Below the pieces are notes generated by a model. That model did not search any database. It had not been told where the DNA came from and saw only the letters and a program-made list of their open reading frames with translations. The translations under genes were made by a program, and so were the position numbers. Shown here piece after piece: positions 7,884 through 17,414 of a DNA stretch of 64,000 nucleotides. The stretch covers positions 3,104,001 through 3,168,000 of the forward strand of contig NC_009656.1 of NCBI RefSeq assembly GCF_000017205.1. The letters are read 5' to 3'. How positions within the stretch are numbered: position 1 is the first letter of the stretch; the number at the start of each line of letters is the position of its first letter. The DNA comes from Pseudomonas paraeruginosa PA7. GTDB lineage: Bacteria > Pseudomonadota > Gammaproteobacteria > Pseudomonadales > Pseudomonadaceae.

Positions 7884-10800
7884 GTGAAGTCCGTCCGTAT
7901 CCTGGAACATGACAACAAGCTGCTGCTCAAGTGGGCGAGCGTCTCGCGGAGCCTGAACATCGGGCTGCTCTGCGTGGCGGTATTGACCGTATTGCTGTTC
8001 AGCATCTGCTACTGGTCGTTGGGGCGACTGCTCCAGGAAGAAGAGGACAAGGTTTCCTTCCACTTCACCCGGCTGATCGGCGACATACGGGAACACGAGG
8101 CCTTCCTCGTGCGCATCGCACGCAAAAGCGACAAGGCCACGCAGAAGCACGACCATGACGTGGTGCCCCTGCAACGCCGGCTCCTGGCCAGGGAAGAAGG
8201 TGTCGAGGTCTATGAGGGGCGGGAATTTTCCTTTGCCATGCCGTTCCTCCTGGCTACTCGCCACGGGGTCGACAGGAATGCGTCGTGGGGGCCGTTCTCC
8301 CTGGGCGTCCTGCTCGCCAACTTCTACGGCGGCTTCTGGAGCCTTTCGGCATACCCCGCGCCGCAACTGCTGATCTACGATCTTTCCGGAAGTACCCGCC
8401 TGGCCGTGCCGGCGATCCACGCCATGGCGGAACGCGAGAGGCTGCGCGAGAACCAGCCGATGATGGTCGACCGCATGCTGGCGCGCCTGCGCGAAACGCC
8501 ACCGGGCGCCGCCGACCACCCTGTGCATTGGGTGCGCGCGGACCGCTATCGGGGGCAGGCGCCCGAGCTCCTGGGAATCGTCAGGGTCGATCTGCCGGAA
8601 GCCCTGTGGTGGCGGGATGAGCCGAACCACCTGATCGTTGCCGCGAGTCTGCTCGACCTGCGGAGGATCAACGATTTCGAGCAATTGATGGAGCGTCCGG
8701 TGTTCGACTCGTACAGCCTGGTTTCGCCGGAGGGCGATCTGCTGGTGGGCGAGACACCGGCCGAAGGGCTTGGCGACGGCCTGAACTTCACCCGCCACGG
8801 GGTGGCGATTCAACTGCGCAGCCAACCCGCAGGCGGCTGGCTCGCGGTCTACCGCATCGGTTACGCCAGTTTCTTTCGCCATGCCCAATGGCTGCTGGCC
8901 GGCCTGCTGCTGGTTCCGGCGCTCGTCCTGGGCGGCTGGCTCGGCCTGCGCTGGTACGCGCGCAGCGTCGTCCATCCCGCGCATCGGGCGCACCAGCAAC
9001 TCGTCGAGAGCGACACGTTCAGCCGGACCCTGATCCAGACCGCGCCGGTGGCGCTGGTGGTACTCAGCCAGGATGGTCGGCAACTGGTGACCTGCAACCA
9101 GCTGGCCGGCCAGTGGCTGGGCGGGGCCGCGGAGATCCTCGCCCTGACGTCCCGCTGGAAACTGCTCGACGCCCAGGGGCAGGTGGCGGGAGGCATCTGT
9201 GTGCAGGTCGGCGGGCGCTACCTGCAGGCGGCTTTCGCCGCGACCCGCTATGCCGGCACGGAGGCGGTGCTGTGCGTGTTCAACGACATTACCGTGCATT
9301 GCGAGGCGGAGGCGGCGCTGGCCAGCGCCAAGCGGGCGGCTGACGCTGCCAGCCAGGCCAAGACGTTGTTCCTGGCCAGCATGAGCCATGAGATCCGTAC
9401 CCCCCTGTACGGTGTCCTCGGCACCCTCGAACTGCTCGATCTCACCGAGCTGAACGAGAGGCAGCGCGCGTATCTGCGGACCATCCAGGGCGCCTCCGGG
9501 ACGCTCATGCAACTGATCAGCGATGTACTGGACGTCTCGAAGATCGAGGCGGGGCAGATGGCCCTGGCGCCTGTCGTCTTCGATCCACTGGAACTCACGC
9601 AGGAAGTGCTTGGCAGCTTCTCCGCCAGCGCCATGGCCAAGGGGTTGCAATTCTATGCCTGCATCGACCCCGACGTACCCGCGCAGTTGATCGGCGACGT
9701 GGCGCGGATCCGCCAGGTCCTCGCCAACCTGGTGAGCAACGCAGTGAAGTTCACCGATATCGGTCGTGTGGTCCTGCGCCTGAAATTGCTGTCACGGGAG
9801 GAGGGTCGGGCCGCCTTGCAGTGGCAGGTTGCCGATACCGGCATCGGTATCGCGATCGAACAGCAGAAACGCTTGTTCGAGGCTTTCTATCAGGTGCCCG
9901 GGGTGCCCCATGCCGGCGGCACGGGGCTGGGCCTGTCGATCTGCTGGCATCTCGCGGAGATGATGGGTGGCACGCTGCGTGTCGTCAGCGAAGCGGGGCT
10001 GGGCAGCAGCTTCAGCCTGGTGCTGGATCTGCCCGAGACCGAACCGGAGGGACTGGCCCGCCAACCGGAACGCTGGCTGCAGGGAGCTGTCCTGGTGCGT
10101 TCGCCGGTGCGCGAACTGGCCGACAGCCTGAGCGGCTGGCTGGCACGCTGGGGCTGTACCGTGCCCGGCGGCGCGTCCTGCCCCGCGGAGCCCGGCCAGA
10201 CGGTGCTGCTGGATCTGCTGCCGGCGCCGAACGCGACCGTATGCTGGTCCGGGCCGCGGGTCTGCGCCTCGCCGGCGGCGCCGAGCCAGCCGGAACTCCG
10301 TGAAGACGGCTGGCATGTCAGCCTGCACGATCTGGCGGGCATCGGCCGGGCCGTGGCCCTGGCCCTGGGGAAGGAGATACCGCAGGCGGTGGCGCCAGAC
10401 CCCGCGCTGCGCTCGCGGAAGCTCGAACTGCGGGTACTGGTCGCCGAGGACAACCCGGTCAACCAGGCGCTGCTTCGCGAGCAGCTCGAGGAACTGGGCT
10501 GCCACGTGAGTCTGGCCAGCGATGGGCGGCAGGCGCTGCAACTGTTCGACCACCAGCGCTTCGACCTGCTGCTCAGCGACGTCAACATGCCGAACATGAC
10601 CGGCTACGAACTGACCCAGGCCCTGCGCGAACGCGGAGAAACCCTGCCGATCATCGGTGTCACCGCCAACGCCCTGCGCGAAGAAGGCGAGCGCTGCCGG
10701 GCGGTGGGCATGAACGCCTGGCTGGTGAAGCCGATCACCCTGCATACGCTGCACGAACAGCTCGGCGCGTTCGGCGCTGGGGGCATGTCGCCAGCCGCCG

Positions 10801-11135
10801 ACGCGCAAGCGAGCGCCAGGCCAGACCAAGCCTGCGACGAGGGTCTGGCGCCGCGGGTGCCTGAACGCATGCGTGGGCTTTTCCTGGCGACCATGAGCAA
10901 GGATCTGGACGCGGCCCGGGAGGCGCTCCGCCGGGGCGACCCGGAAGGGTTGCGGCAGGGGCTGCATCGCATGGCCGGCTCCCTGGCGGTCACCCGTGCG
11001 CGGGCGCTGGTCGCGCTGTGCCAGCGGGTGGAGGAGGGCCTGGTGGAAGGAACGCTCGACTGCGCCGCCGGAGAGGTCGCCGAAGTGCTCGCCCATCTCG
11101 CGCGGGCGCTGGAACAGGTGAGACGGACCGGCTGA
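7884..11135 (+). CDS. rcsC: Hybrid sensor kinase RcsC-like with C-terminal Hpt domain
   Basis: 1083 aa from GTG 7884, with GGAGG 12 nt upstream. Order: transmembrane helix about 25-46, periplasmic sensor, transmembrane helix about 335-358, PAS-like segment, HisKA with MSHEIRTPLYGVLG (His502), HATPase (GGTGLGLSI), receiver with Asp899 in LLLSDVNMPNMTGY, and an Hpt domain with His1028 in GLHRMAGSLAV. The Hpt allows a complete His-Asp-His relay to RcsB. The HisKA-receiver core is very similar to that of the kinase at 3796-6606, suggesting duplication. An 81-bp gap separates it from pvrR. Confidence 0.88.
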   Translation: MKSVRILEHDNKLLLKWASVSRSLNIGLLCVAVLTVLLFSICYWSLGRLLQEEEDKVSFHFTRLIGDIREHEAFLVRIARKSDKATQKHDHDVVPLQRRLLAREEGVEVYEGREFSFAMPFLLATRHGVDRNASWGPFSLGVLLANFYGGFWSLSAYPAPQLLIYDLSGSTRLAVPAIHAMAERERLRENQPMMVDRMLARLRETPPGAADHPVHWVRADRYRGQAPELLGIVRVDLPEALWWRDEPNHLIVAASLLDLRRINDFEQLMERPVFDSYSLVSPEGDLLVGETPAEGLGDGLNFTRHGVAIQLRSQPAGGWLAVYRIGYASFFRHAQWLLAGLLLVPALVLGGWLGLRWYARSVVHPAHRAHQQLVESDTFSRTLIQTAPVALVVLSQDGRQLVTCNQLAGQWLGGAAEILALTSRWKLLDAQGQVAGGICVQVGGRYLQAAFAATRYAGTEAVLCVFNDITVHCEAEAALASAKRAADAASQAKTLFLASMSHEIRTPLYGVLGTLELLDLTELNERQRAYLRTIQGASGTLMQLISDVLDVSKIEAGQMALAPVVFDPLELTQEVLGSFSASAMAKGLQFYACIDPDVPAQLIGDVARIRQVLANLVSNAVKFTDIGRVVLRLKLLSREEGRAALQWQVADTGIGIAIEQQKRLFEAFYQVPGVPHAGGTGLGLSICWHLAEMMGGTLRVVSEAGLGSSFSLVLDLPETEPEGLARQPERWLQGAVLVRSPVRELADSLSGWLARWGCTVPGGASCPAEPGQTVLLDLLPAPNATVCWSGPRVCASPAAPSQPELREDGWHVSLHDLAGIGRAVALALGKEIPQAVAPDPALRSRKLELRVLVAEDNPVNQALLREQLEELGCHVSLASDGRQALQLFDHQRFDLLLSDVNMPNMTGYELTQALRERGETLPIIGVTANALREEGERCRAVGMNAWLVKPITLHTLHEQLGAFGAGGMSPAADAQASARPDQACDEGLAPRVPERMRGLFLATMSKDLDAAREALRRGDPEGLRQGLHRMAGSLAVTRARALVALCQRVEEGLVEGTLDCAAGEVAEVLAHLARALEQVRRTG

Positions 11136-11188
11136 TGCGGCCGGACCTTCGCTGAGAGGAACAGCTCAAGTCAATGCAAGAGAAGCCT

Positions 11189-11839
11189 ATGAGTAAATTG
11201 AAGATAGTACTGGCCGATGACCATCCGATCGTGCGCATGGGCGTATGCGACATGCTCGAGCGCGATCCCCGCTTCGAGGTGGTGGGCGAGGCGTCCAACC
11301 CCAGCGAACTGGTATCGCTGTACCGGCAGGCCGATCCGCACATCGCCATTACCGACTACAGCATGCCGGGGGATGAGCGCTATGGCGACGGGCTGAAGCT
11401 GATCGACTACCTGTTGCGCAATTTTCCTCGTACCCGGGTGCTGATCTTCACCATGGTCAGTAATCGCCTGATCCTCGACAGCCTCTACGACCATGGCGTC
11501 GCCGGCGTGGTGCTGAAGAGCGGTGAGCTCGACGAATTGCTCCTGGCGCTCGACGTCGTGCTGCAGAACCGGATCTACCGCGGCGCGCACATGATCGACC
11601 CGGCCAACGTACTGACCAGTCGCGACGAGGTGGAAAACCGCTTCGCCCGCCTGTCGATGAAGGAATTCGAGGTGCTGCGTCACTTCGTGTCCGGAAACAA
11701 CGTCTGCGACATCGCGCGCCTGCTGAAGCGCAGCGTCAAGACCGTGAGCACGCAGAAGATCTCGGCCATGCGCAAGCTGGAAGTGAACAGCGACCAGGCG
11801 CTGATGACCTTCTGCGTAAGGGCCAACCTGTTCCATTGA
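11189..11839 (+). CDS. rcsB: RcsB-like NarL/LuxR-type response regulator
   Basis: 216 aa from the ATG at 11189, the same length as enteric RcsB. With this start the phospho-acceptor in ITDYSMPGDERYGDG is Asp56, also as in enteric RcsB. An in-frame ATG at 11174 would add five residues. The C-terminal LuxR helix-turn-helix reads LLKRSVKTVSTQKISAMRKL, strongly RcsB-like. It follows rcsC by 53 bp and converges with the cup operon. Expected role: activate the cupD1 promoter when phosphorylated by the Rcs relay. Confidence 0.9.
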   Translation: MSKLKIVLADDHPIVRMGVCDMLERDPRFEVVGEASNPSELVSLYRQADPHIAITDYSMPGDERYGDGLKLIDYLLRNFPRTRVLIFTMVSNRLILDSLYDHGVAGVVLKSGELDELLLALDVVLQNRIYRGAHMIDPANVLTSRDEVENRFARLSMKEFEVLRHFVSGNNVCDIARLLKRSVKTVSTQKISAMRKLEVNSDQALMTFCVRANLFH

Positions 11840-11934
11840 CGGGTTGGCGTTCCCTCGCGGGCAAGGCGCGGAAGACCGGGCCGGGCTCGCCAGCGCGCGG
11901 CGGCATCCTGCCGCGTTCGGCTGGGAACCCCGTT

Positions 11935-12651
11935 TCAGCGCAGGGCGGTCCGTCCCTGCCGGAGGTTGCCGCCGTCGTCCAGCCAGTGGAAGCGGATCGC
12001 CTGCTTCCCGCTCGGCAGCGTCTGGCCGGGAGCCTGCATCTGCCGGGAGAAGGGCGCCAGCAGCAGGGCGGAGAGCAGCGGGGCACCGTCCTCCTGTTCG
12101 GCGCCGGCGAGGCTGACGAAGTAGGCGGTGGGGTTTTCCACCAGCAGCGCTTTTCCCTGGCGCTGGAAGCGGAGCTGGCGCGGAGCCTCCTCGGCCGCCC
12201 TGGCAAGGGCACGGGGACGGTGGATGACCTTCATCTGGGTGCGCAGGGTGACGGTCAGCCGGGACTGTCCTTCGGCCGGCGGTTCCCCGGGGCGCGGCGG
12301 GATCTCGTAGATGTTCAGCCAGTACAGCGCTTCGCGGTCCCCCGGCAAGGCCTGGCCGGTGCGCAGCAGGCGCAGGCTGCGCTGCTTTCCGGGATCCAGG
12401 CGGAACACCGGCGGCAGCGGCATGAACGGCGCGCGGGCGGTCTGCGGCGTCGAATCCAGGTCGCCATCGTCGATCCAGGCCTGCACGATGACCGGGTAGG
12501 CATTCTGGTTGACCAGCAGCAGCGAGGCTTCGCGCTGGCCTTCGGCGATCACCACGCGGGTGCGCTCGGCGGTGACTCCGGCTTGGGCATCCAGCCCGAG
12601 CAGCAGCGCCAGGCCGAACAGTGCGCCGCGCAGTCCGCGCTCACTGGACAC
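11935..12651 (-). CDS. cupD5: CupD5-like periplasmic pilus chaperone
   Basis: 238 aa with a signal peptide ending near residue 24 (LGLDAQA). The body reads as a PapD-type immunoglobulin-like chaperone: ERTRVVIAEGQREASLLLVNQN, then the conserved ALYWLNIYEIPP segment, where the family normally has FWLN. It overlaps the adhesin gene by 11 bp and is the last gene of the operon. A second chaperone besides CupD2 is typical of CupA/CupD-type clusters and may serve the tip adhesin rather than the shaft. Confidence 0.85.
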   Translation of the reverse strand: MSSERGLRGALFGLALLLGLDAQAGVTAERTRVVIAEGQREASLLLVNQNAYPVIVQAWIDDGDLDSTPQTARAPFMPLPPVFRLDPGKQRSLRLLRTGQALPGDREALYWLNIYEIPPRPGEPPAEGQSRLTVTLRTQMKVIHRPRALARAAEEAPRQLRFQRQGKALLVENPTAYFVSLAGAEQEDGAPLLSALLLAPFSRQMQAPGQTLPSGKQAIRFHWLDDGGNLRQGRTALR

Positions 12652-13987
12652 GGATCACCACCTGGGCGGTGGCCTCGACGCGTCCCGGGGTGACACCGGG
12701 CATGCTGCCCAGGGCAAGTTTCTCCAGGCGCGCGCGGAAGGTCTCGCTGTACTGGCTGATGCCGCCCACTTCGCCGGCCAGGTTCGAAGCGCCGCCGATC
12801 ACCGGATACCAACCACGCGCCTCGGCGTTGCTGCCCATGGCTGAATCCTCGTTCGCCAGCAGGTTCATCGCGCTGCCGTCGCGCAGCAGACGGATGCCTA
12901 CGCCCTGGGCCATGCCGGGCTGGCCATAGCGGTCGGACAGCAGGTAGGAGAGGCCGCCGCTGGCATTCACCAGGCCCAGCGAAGCGGCCGCCGCCAGGGC
13001 GCCGGGAGACGCCTTGATTCCTAGCGCCGTGCCGTTGGCGGCAGTGCTGTTGAGCACCCCGGTTTCACATTTGAAGGCCACTTCGAAGGGCATCTCGCGA
13101 CTGGCGCCGGCCTTGATCTCACCGAGCGAGATCGAGGGGAACACGACATGCGGGGTGACATTGGTAACGGCGCAGGTGGGATAGCGCTTGAGCGTCACGT
13201 CGTTGTACAGGCCGATGGCACCTGGCCAGTTGCCGTGCCAGCCGGAGTAGTTGCCATAGTGGGTCTCGCCCACCCGGGGATAGAGCAGGCCCGGCCCCTT
13301 GATGGCGATGTAACCATTGGGCTGGGTGTACCCATACAACTGCGAGGCGATGTTCTGCGAGTAATAGCCTGTGGTTTCCAGCGGCGCCCGGAACAGCTCG
13401 GCGCGTATGGCGCTGAGATTCTTCGCCTTGACCAACTGGTAACCGCGCGAGTCGATGTCCAGCCCGGTGAGCAGGCGCTCGCGCCAGACATCGGTGAAGT
13501 ACAGGCCGGTTTCGACATGGGTCAGGCGCAGCAGCACATTGCGCCAGGCGGTACGGTAGGCGGACTGCAGGCCAATGGAAGTACCCACGCTGTCGCCGCC
13601 CTGGTACCAGCCGCTGTAGAGGTTGTCGGCGTTGGTCGAGAACATCTCGTACACCTGGTCCTCCGGCGCGCAGCGGAAGAACACGCGTTCGGGGTCGTAG
13701 CCGGCGCTGTCGCCGTACTGAGTCAGCGGCGCCACCGAGCTGGCGATCAGCGTGCCGTCGGGCTGGAAACTGGCATCGCTGACGTTGATCACGCTCGGCA
13801 GGCCGAGGGAGCCGTTGCAGGTGTCGCAGGCACCGGCCCAGGTGCCGGCCGTACCTTCGCCGGGACGGATCTGTGTCGTGACGGTGGTGGTGGCGCTGCC
13901 CACGGCCGTGACCTTGTAGCAGGTCGCCCAGGCCGGGGCGGCGAGCAAGGGCGCGAGCAGTGCCAGGAGATGCAAGGCTGTCTTCAT
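12641..13987 (-). CDS. cupD4: CupD4-like two-domain tip adhesin
   Basis: 448 aa. Signal peptide of about 22 residues (LLAAPAWA). A long N-terminal part, rich in Cys, Trp and Tyr, would be the lectin-like binding domain. The last 150 residues or so, beginning near CAVTNVTPHVVFPSISLGEI, look like a pilin domain with conserved Cys and a C-terminal AQVVIRVQ strand suited to donor-strand exchange. It overlaps the usher gene by 4 bp and the downstream chaperone by 11 bp, so translation is coupled. The ligand cannot be predicted. Confidence 0.8.
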   Translation of the reverse strand: MKTALHLLALLAPLLAAPAWATCYKVTAVGSATTTVTTQIRPGEGTAGTWAGACDTCNGSLGLPSVINVSDASFQPDGTLIASSVAPLTQYGDSAGYDPERVFFRCAPEDQVYEMFSTNADNLYSGWYQGGDSVGTSIGLQSAYRTAWRNVLLRLTHVETGLYFTDVWRERLLTGLDIDSRGYQLVKAKNLSAIRAELFRAPLETTGYYSQNIASQLYGYTQPNGYIAIKGPGLLYPRVGETHYGNYSGWHGNWPGAIGLYNDVTLKRYPTCAVTNVTPHVVFPSISLGEIKAGASREMPFEVAFKCETGVLNSTAANGTALGIKASPGALAAAASLGLVNASGGLSYLLSDRYGQPGMAQGVGIRLLRDGSAMNLLANEDSAMGSNAEARGWYPVIGGASNLAGEVGGISQYSETFRARLEKLALGSMPGVTPGRVEATAQVVIRVQ

Positions 13988-16599
13988 GGTGCCTCCGGTT
14001 CGGGCGTGCAGATGCCATCCAGGCGGATCACCGCCTGGTCGGATGCGCCGGCCTCGCGAGGGCTGGCGTCAAGGTCGTAGTCCAGCAGGCAGGCGTCTTC
14101 CGGGCGCTCGCCCCATTGCACGCGCAGGCGGCCCTGGTCGCCTTCGGCGCGGGCATAGACCTGGCCGCCCTGGCCGACCATGCCGATGGTCACGCCGCGC
14201 CTGTCGAGTACGTCGGCGCCCAGGGGCAGCGCGCCGCCGTCGGGAAGCTGCGCCTGGATCAGCAGCGGGTGGCCGGTCAGCGTCTTGAACCTCACGTGAA
14301 CGGCGGCGCCGGCGTAGGGCGCTATCTTGCGTTCGGTCTCCACCAGTTCGGCCGTTTCGCCCATGCCCTGGGGGTCGAGGCTGACCGGGTTGTAGCGGTA
14401 GGGCGAGAGCGAGGGCACCACGGCATAGCCGTTGCCGTCCACCCGCGCGCCCTGGCCGCCGCGAACGCCCGCGCCGCTGGCGCCCTTGGCCTCGATCAGG
14501 GCGAAGGTGTCGCCGACATAGGGCCCCAGGGTCAGGCCGCCGCGATGCAGCACGGCGGCGCCGCGCAAACCGGCATTCAACTGCCGGTAGCTGGCGCTCT
14601 CGGCGTAGCCGGCGTTGACCGTGGCCACGGCGGTCTGTTTCTGCAGGCTGCCGTTGAAATCGGTGCCGCGGGCCTGGCTGTCGCGTCCGGCGTTGATGGC
14701 ATAGCTCAGGCTGCGGTCCTCCCCGAGAGTACCGTTGAGACCGGTCTGGTAACTGCTGCCACGGCTGTCGCCCGAGCGCCGCGAGGCCATCGCGCTGAGG
14801 TTCGGCGCGCGGCTGGAGGAACCCAGCGGCAGGGACAGCGTCAGGGTCAGGGTATCGTTGCGCTCGCTGCCGCGGCGCAGGTTGTACTGCGGCGGCAGCG
14901 ACGGGTCGTAGTCGTTGTCCAGGTCGCGGTACCAGGTGGTCTGCTGGCGCGAGTAGGCCAGGTTGTAGCTGAGCCGGCGCCAGGTGTTGCTGTAGCCGAA
15001 CTGCAACTGGGTGTCGCGGCTCTTGCCGTCGTAGTAGTCGCTGGTGGCGCCGGACAGGTAGAGGTTGCCGTATTCGCCCAGGCCCTGGTTGACCAGCACG
15101 GTGAACTGGTTGCGCTGCTTGTAGCTGCTGGAGTTCCAGGTGTCGTGGCGCTGGTCCGCGTGGCGTGCCGACAGCGCGTCGCCCAGGTCGCGATAGCCCT
15201 CGGTGGAGTACCGGTAGCCGGCGAGGGTGAGGGTGGTCTGGGTCGGCTGGAAGGTGCGGCTGTAGTTCAGGCCGACACGCCAGCCCTGCTTGCGCTGGCC
15301 GTTTTCCACCGTGGCGCTGGAAAAGGTGGTGTTCAGGCCGAAGGCGCCGTAGCGCGTGGCGAACACGCCGCCGCCGAGCAGCGCCAGGTAGTCCTCGGCC
15401 ATGCGCGCGCCAAGGTTGGCGGTCAGGGCGTTGGTCAGGCCGCGCTGGTAGGTGAAGTCGCCGAACAGGTCGTTGCCGTCGCCATACTGGCGCGCCTGGC
15501 CGAGGGTGGCGGCATAGCGCGAGATACCGGGGCGCATGGACTCGGGAACCGCGGAAAAGGGCACGGAAAAGCGCGATACGCTGCCGTCGGCCTCGATCAC
15601 CTGGACATCCAGGTCGCCGTCGTAGGCGGTGCCGTAGAGGTCGTCGATGACGAACGGGCCGGGGGCGACGACGGCCTCGTGGATCTTCTTGCCGTTCTGG
15701 CTGATGACCACCCGCGCATTGCTGTTGGCCGTGCCGCGCACCTGCGGCGCGTAGCGGCGCTGCGACTCCGGCAGCATGCGGTCGTCGCTGGCCAGGCGCA
15801 CGCCACGGTAGCCCAGGCTGCCGAACAGGTTGCCTTCGGTATAGCTTTCGCCCAGGGTCAGCTCGCTGCGCAGGCCGGGCACCGCGCGCTGTACGTAGGT
15901 ACGGATGCTGTTCCAGTCGCTGCGGGTATTGCCGGCATAGCTGGAATAGGTGTAGTTGGACTGGTGGCGCAGGCGCCAGAGGCCGAGATTGATCCCGCCG
16001 CTCAACCCCAGGTAGCCGTAGTCCGAGTGGCCATTGCCCGCTCCGTCGAAGCTGGAGCGGTACAGGCTGGCGTCGTAGTTGACGAAGCCCATGGTGCTGC
16101 CGGCGTCCCACTCGTCGGGGCTTACGTAGCCGCGCGGCTTGAGGTCCAGCAGGGCCTGGGGGACCGAGAGGTCCAGGCGCAGGCGGGCGGTGTCGAGGGT
16201 GAAGGTCGAGCCGGGCAGGCGTTCCAGCAGGCCCTGGCAGGCTTGCCTATCGTTCCCGTCGGTATTGGGGACCGCGTGGGCGCCGAGCGTCTGGCGCAGG
16301 AAGCGCTCGCTGAAGCAGGGCTCGACGCCATCGTTGCGGCTGCGGAATTCGACCCTGGCGCGGCTGGCGTAGCTGCCGTTGAGGTAGATGTCGACGTGGT
16401 AGCTGCCGGGGTCCACCTGGTTGGCGCGGTTGAAGCGCTCCAGGCTGCCGCCGGCCAGGCCCGAGCCCAGCAGCAGGTTGTCGTCGAAGCGATATTGCTC
16501 CGCACCGGCCAGGCCGGTGACGGCCAGCGCCAGGCTGCCCAGTGCCAGCGGCGCCATGTGGGCGCGGCGGAAGTCAACGCGGCAGAACATGGCGAACAT
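13984..16599 (-). CDS. cupD3: CupD3-like outer-membrane fimbrial usher
   Basis: 871 aa, the normal size of a FimD/PapC-type usher that secretes and assembles chaperone-bound subunits. After a leader ending near residue 33 (TGLAGA) come an N-terminal chaperone-binding part, a long beta-barrel region rich in Tyr, Ser and Gly, and C-terminal domains with a Cys pair (EDACLLDYDL ... DGICTPE). It overlaps the chaperone gene upstream by 26 bp, an unusually long overlap in which the N-terminal leader of the usher is encoded. An ATG at codon 15 could give a more typical signal peptide. Confidence 0.9.
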   Translation of the reverse strand: MFAMFCRVDFRRAHMAPLALGSLALAVTGLAGAEQYRFDDNLLLGSGLAGGSLERFNRANQVDPGSYHVDIYLNGSYASRARVEFRSRNDGVEPCFSERFLRQTLGAHAVPNTDGNDRQACQGLLERLPGSTFTLDTARLRLDLSVPQALLDLKPRGYVSPDEWDAGSTMGFVNYDASLYRSSFDGAGNGHSDYGYLGLSGGINLGLWRLRHQSNYTYSSYAGNTRSDWNSIRTYVQRAVPGLRSELTLGESYTEGNLFGSLGYRGVRLASDDRMLPESQRRYAPQVRGTANSNARVVISQNGKKIHEAVVAPGPFVIDDLYGTAYDGDLDVQVIEADGSVSRFSVPFSAVPESMRPGISRYAATLGQARQYGDGNDLFGDFTYQRGLTNALTANLGARMAEDYLALLGGGVFATRYGAFGLNTTFSSATVENGQRKQGWRVGLNYSRTFQPTQTTLTLAGYRYSTEGYRDLGDALSARHADQRHDTWNSSSYKQRNQFTVLVNQGLGEYGNLYLSGATSDYYDGKSRDTQLQFGYSNTWRRLSYNLAYSRQQTTWYRDLDNDYDPSLPPQYNLRRGSERNDTLTLTLSLPLGSSSRAPNLSAMASRRSGDSRGSSYQTGLNGTLGEDRSLSYAINAGRDSQARGTDFNGSLQKQTAVATVNAGYAESASYRQLNAGLRGAAVLHRGGLTLGPYVGDTFALIEAKGASGAGVRGGQGARVDGNGYAVVPSLSPYRYNPVSLDPQGMGETAELVETERKIAPYAGAAVHVRFKTLTGHPLLIQAQLPDGGALPLGADVLDRRGVTIGMVGQGGQVYARAEGDQGRLRVQWGERPEDACLLDYDLDASPREAGASDQAVIRLDGICTPEPEAP

Positions 16600-17329
16600 C
16601 CAGCCGGGCGCCGTAGTCGTTGATCAGCAGGGCACTCAGCCGGACCGCACCCGGCGGGAGCGCCGAGGGGTGTTCCGCGACCCATTCCGCCTGGCCCATG
16701 GGCGGGACCATGCTCGAGCGAAGTTTCCACTGGCGCTCGCCAACGCTGAGCGTCGCCGCCGCGAAGGAGGCATGATAGCCGCTGGGGTTCTCTACCCGCA
16801 CACGCCAGGCGCCGTGCTCCTGGCGCAGGCTGAAACGCAATTTCTCGGCCAGCGAATCCGAACCGCCGGCCAGCGGGGCGGGGCGGTAGAACAGCTTCAG
16901 GCGGTTGCGCTGCAACAGCAGCATCTGGTTTCGGTTCGCCTTGGCGGCATTGCGTGGCGGGATCTGCAGGACGTTCAGGTGGAACAGCGATTCGCGATCC
17001 TGGGGCAGGGCCGGCCCGGTATGGACGATGCGCAGGGTCTGGCCGCTGCCGGGCGCCATCCGCGCCACCGCCGGATTGACCAGGAAGGGAGCGTCGGCGC
17101 TCTCCGGAGACGAGGCGGGGTCGTCGATGTCGATCCACGCCTGGATCACATTGGGAAACGGGTCCTGGTTGGTCATCTGTACGGTCTTTTCCCGGGCGTC
17201 GCCGGGATAGATCACGCGGGTGCCGGTGATCACCACGCTGCCCTGGACCGGAAGGGTGGCCAGCGCCAGGGCGAGCGCGAGCGTCGCCGCCTGAAGCGGG
17301 CGTAGTGGAAAACTCTTCATCCTGTTCAC
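16574..17329 (-). CDS. cupD2: CupD2-like periplasmic pilus chaperone
   Basis: 251 aa with a signal peptide of about 30 residues (ALALATLPVQG). PapD-type features: TGTRVIYPGDAREKTVQMTNQD at the mature N-terminus, SLFHLNVLQIPPRNA in the conserved strand, and NRLKLFYRP, the F/YRP motif of the family. It should bind CupD1 and deliver it to the usher. It lies 85 bp after cupD1, across a strong hairpin, and overlaps the usher start. Confidence 0.9.
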   Translation of the reverse strand: MNRMKSFPLRPLQAATLALALALATLPVQGSVVITGTRVIYPGDAREKTVQMTNQDPFPNVIQAWIDIDDPASSPESADAPFLVNPAVARMAPGSGQTLRIVHTGPALPQDRESLFHLNVLQIPPRNAAKANRNQMLLLQRNRLKLFYRPAPLAGGSDSLAEKLRFSLRQEHGAWRVRVENPSGYHASFAAATLSVGERQWKLRSSMVPPMGQAEWVAEHPSALPPGAVRLSALLINDYGARLDVRHVLPR

Positions 17330-17384
17330 CTTGTGGCCGTGGCGGCAGCCGGACAGCGAGCCCGGGAAACCATGGCGGAATGCG

Positions 17385-17410
17385 GGAGGCGCCGCTGGGA
17401 CGGCGCCTCC
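17385..17410 (-). terminator. Intercistronic hairpin between cupD1 and cupD2
   Basis: A perfect 9-bp GC-rich stem (GGAGGCGCC pairing with GGCGCCTCC) around an 8-nt loop, starting 4 bp after the cupD1 stop. No T-run follows on the transcribed strand, so it is probably a partial terminator, attenuator or RNA-stabilising 3' end rather than a full intrinsic terminator. This would favour the major subunit over the assembly proteins. Confidence 0.6.
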
Positions 17411-17414
17411 GGTA

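Noticed and set aside
7848..9650. 600-codon open frame opposite rcsC
   Set aside because: Shadow of the kinase gene; no domain and wrong codon character.
13960..16623. 887-codon open frame opposite the usher gene
   Set aside because: Low-complexity Val/Ala/Gly translation and exact overlap with a clear usher; it is an antisense shadow.
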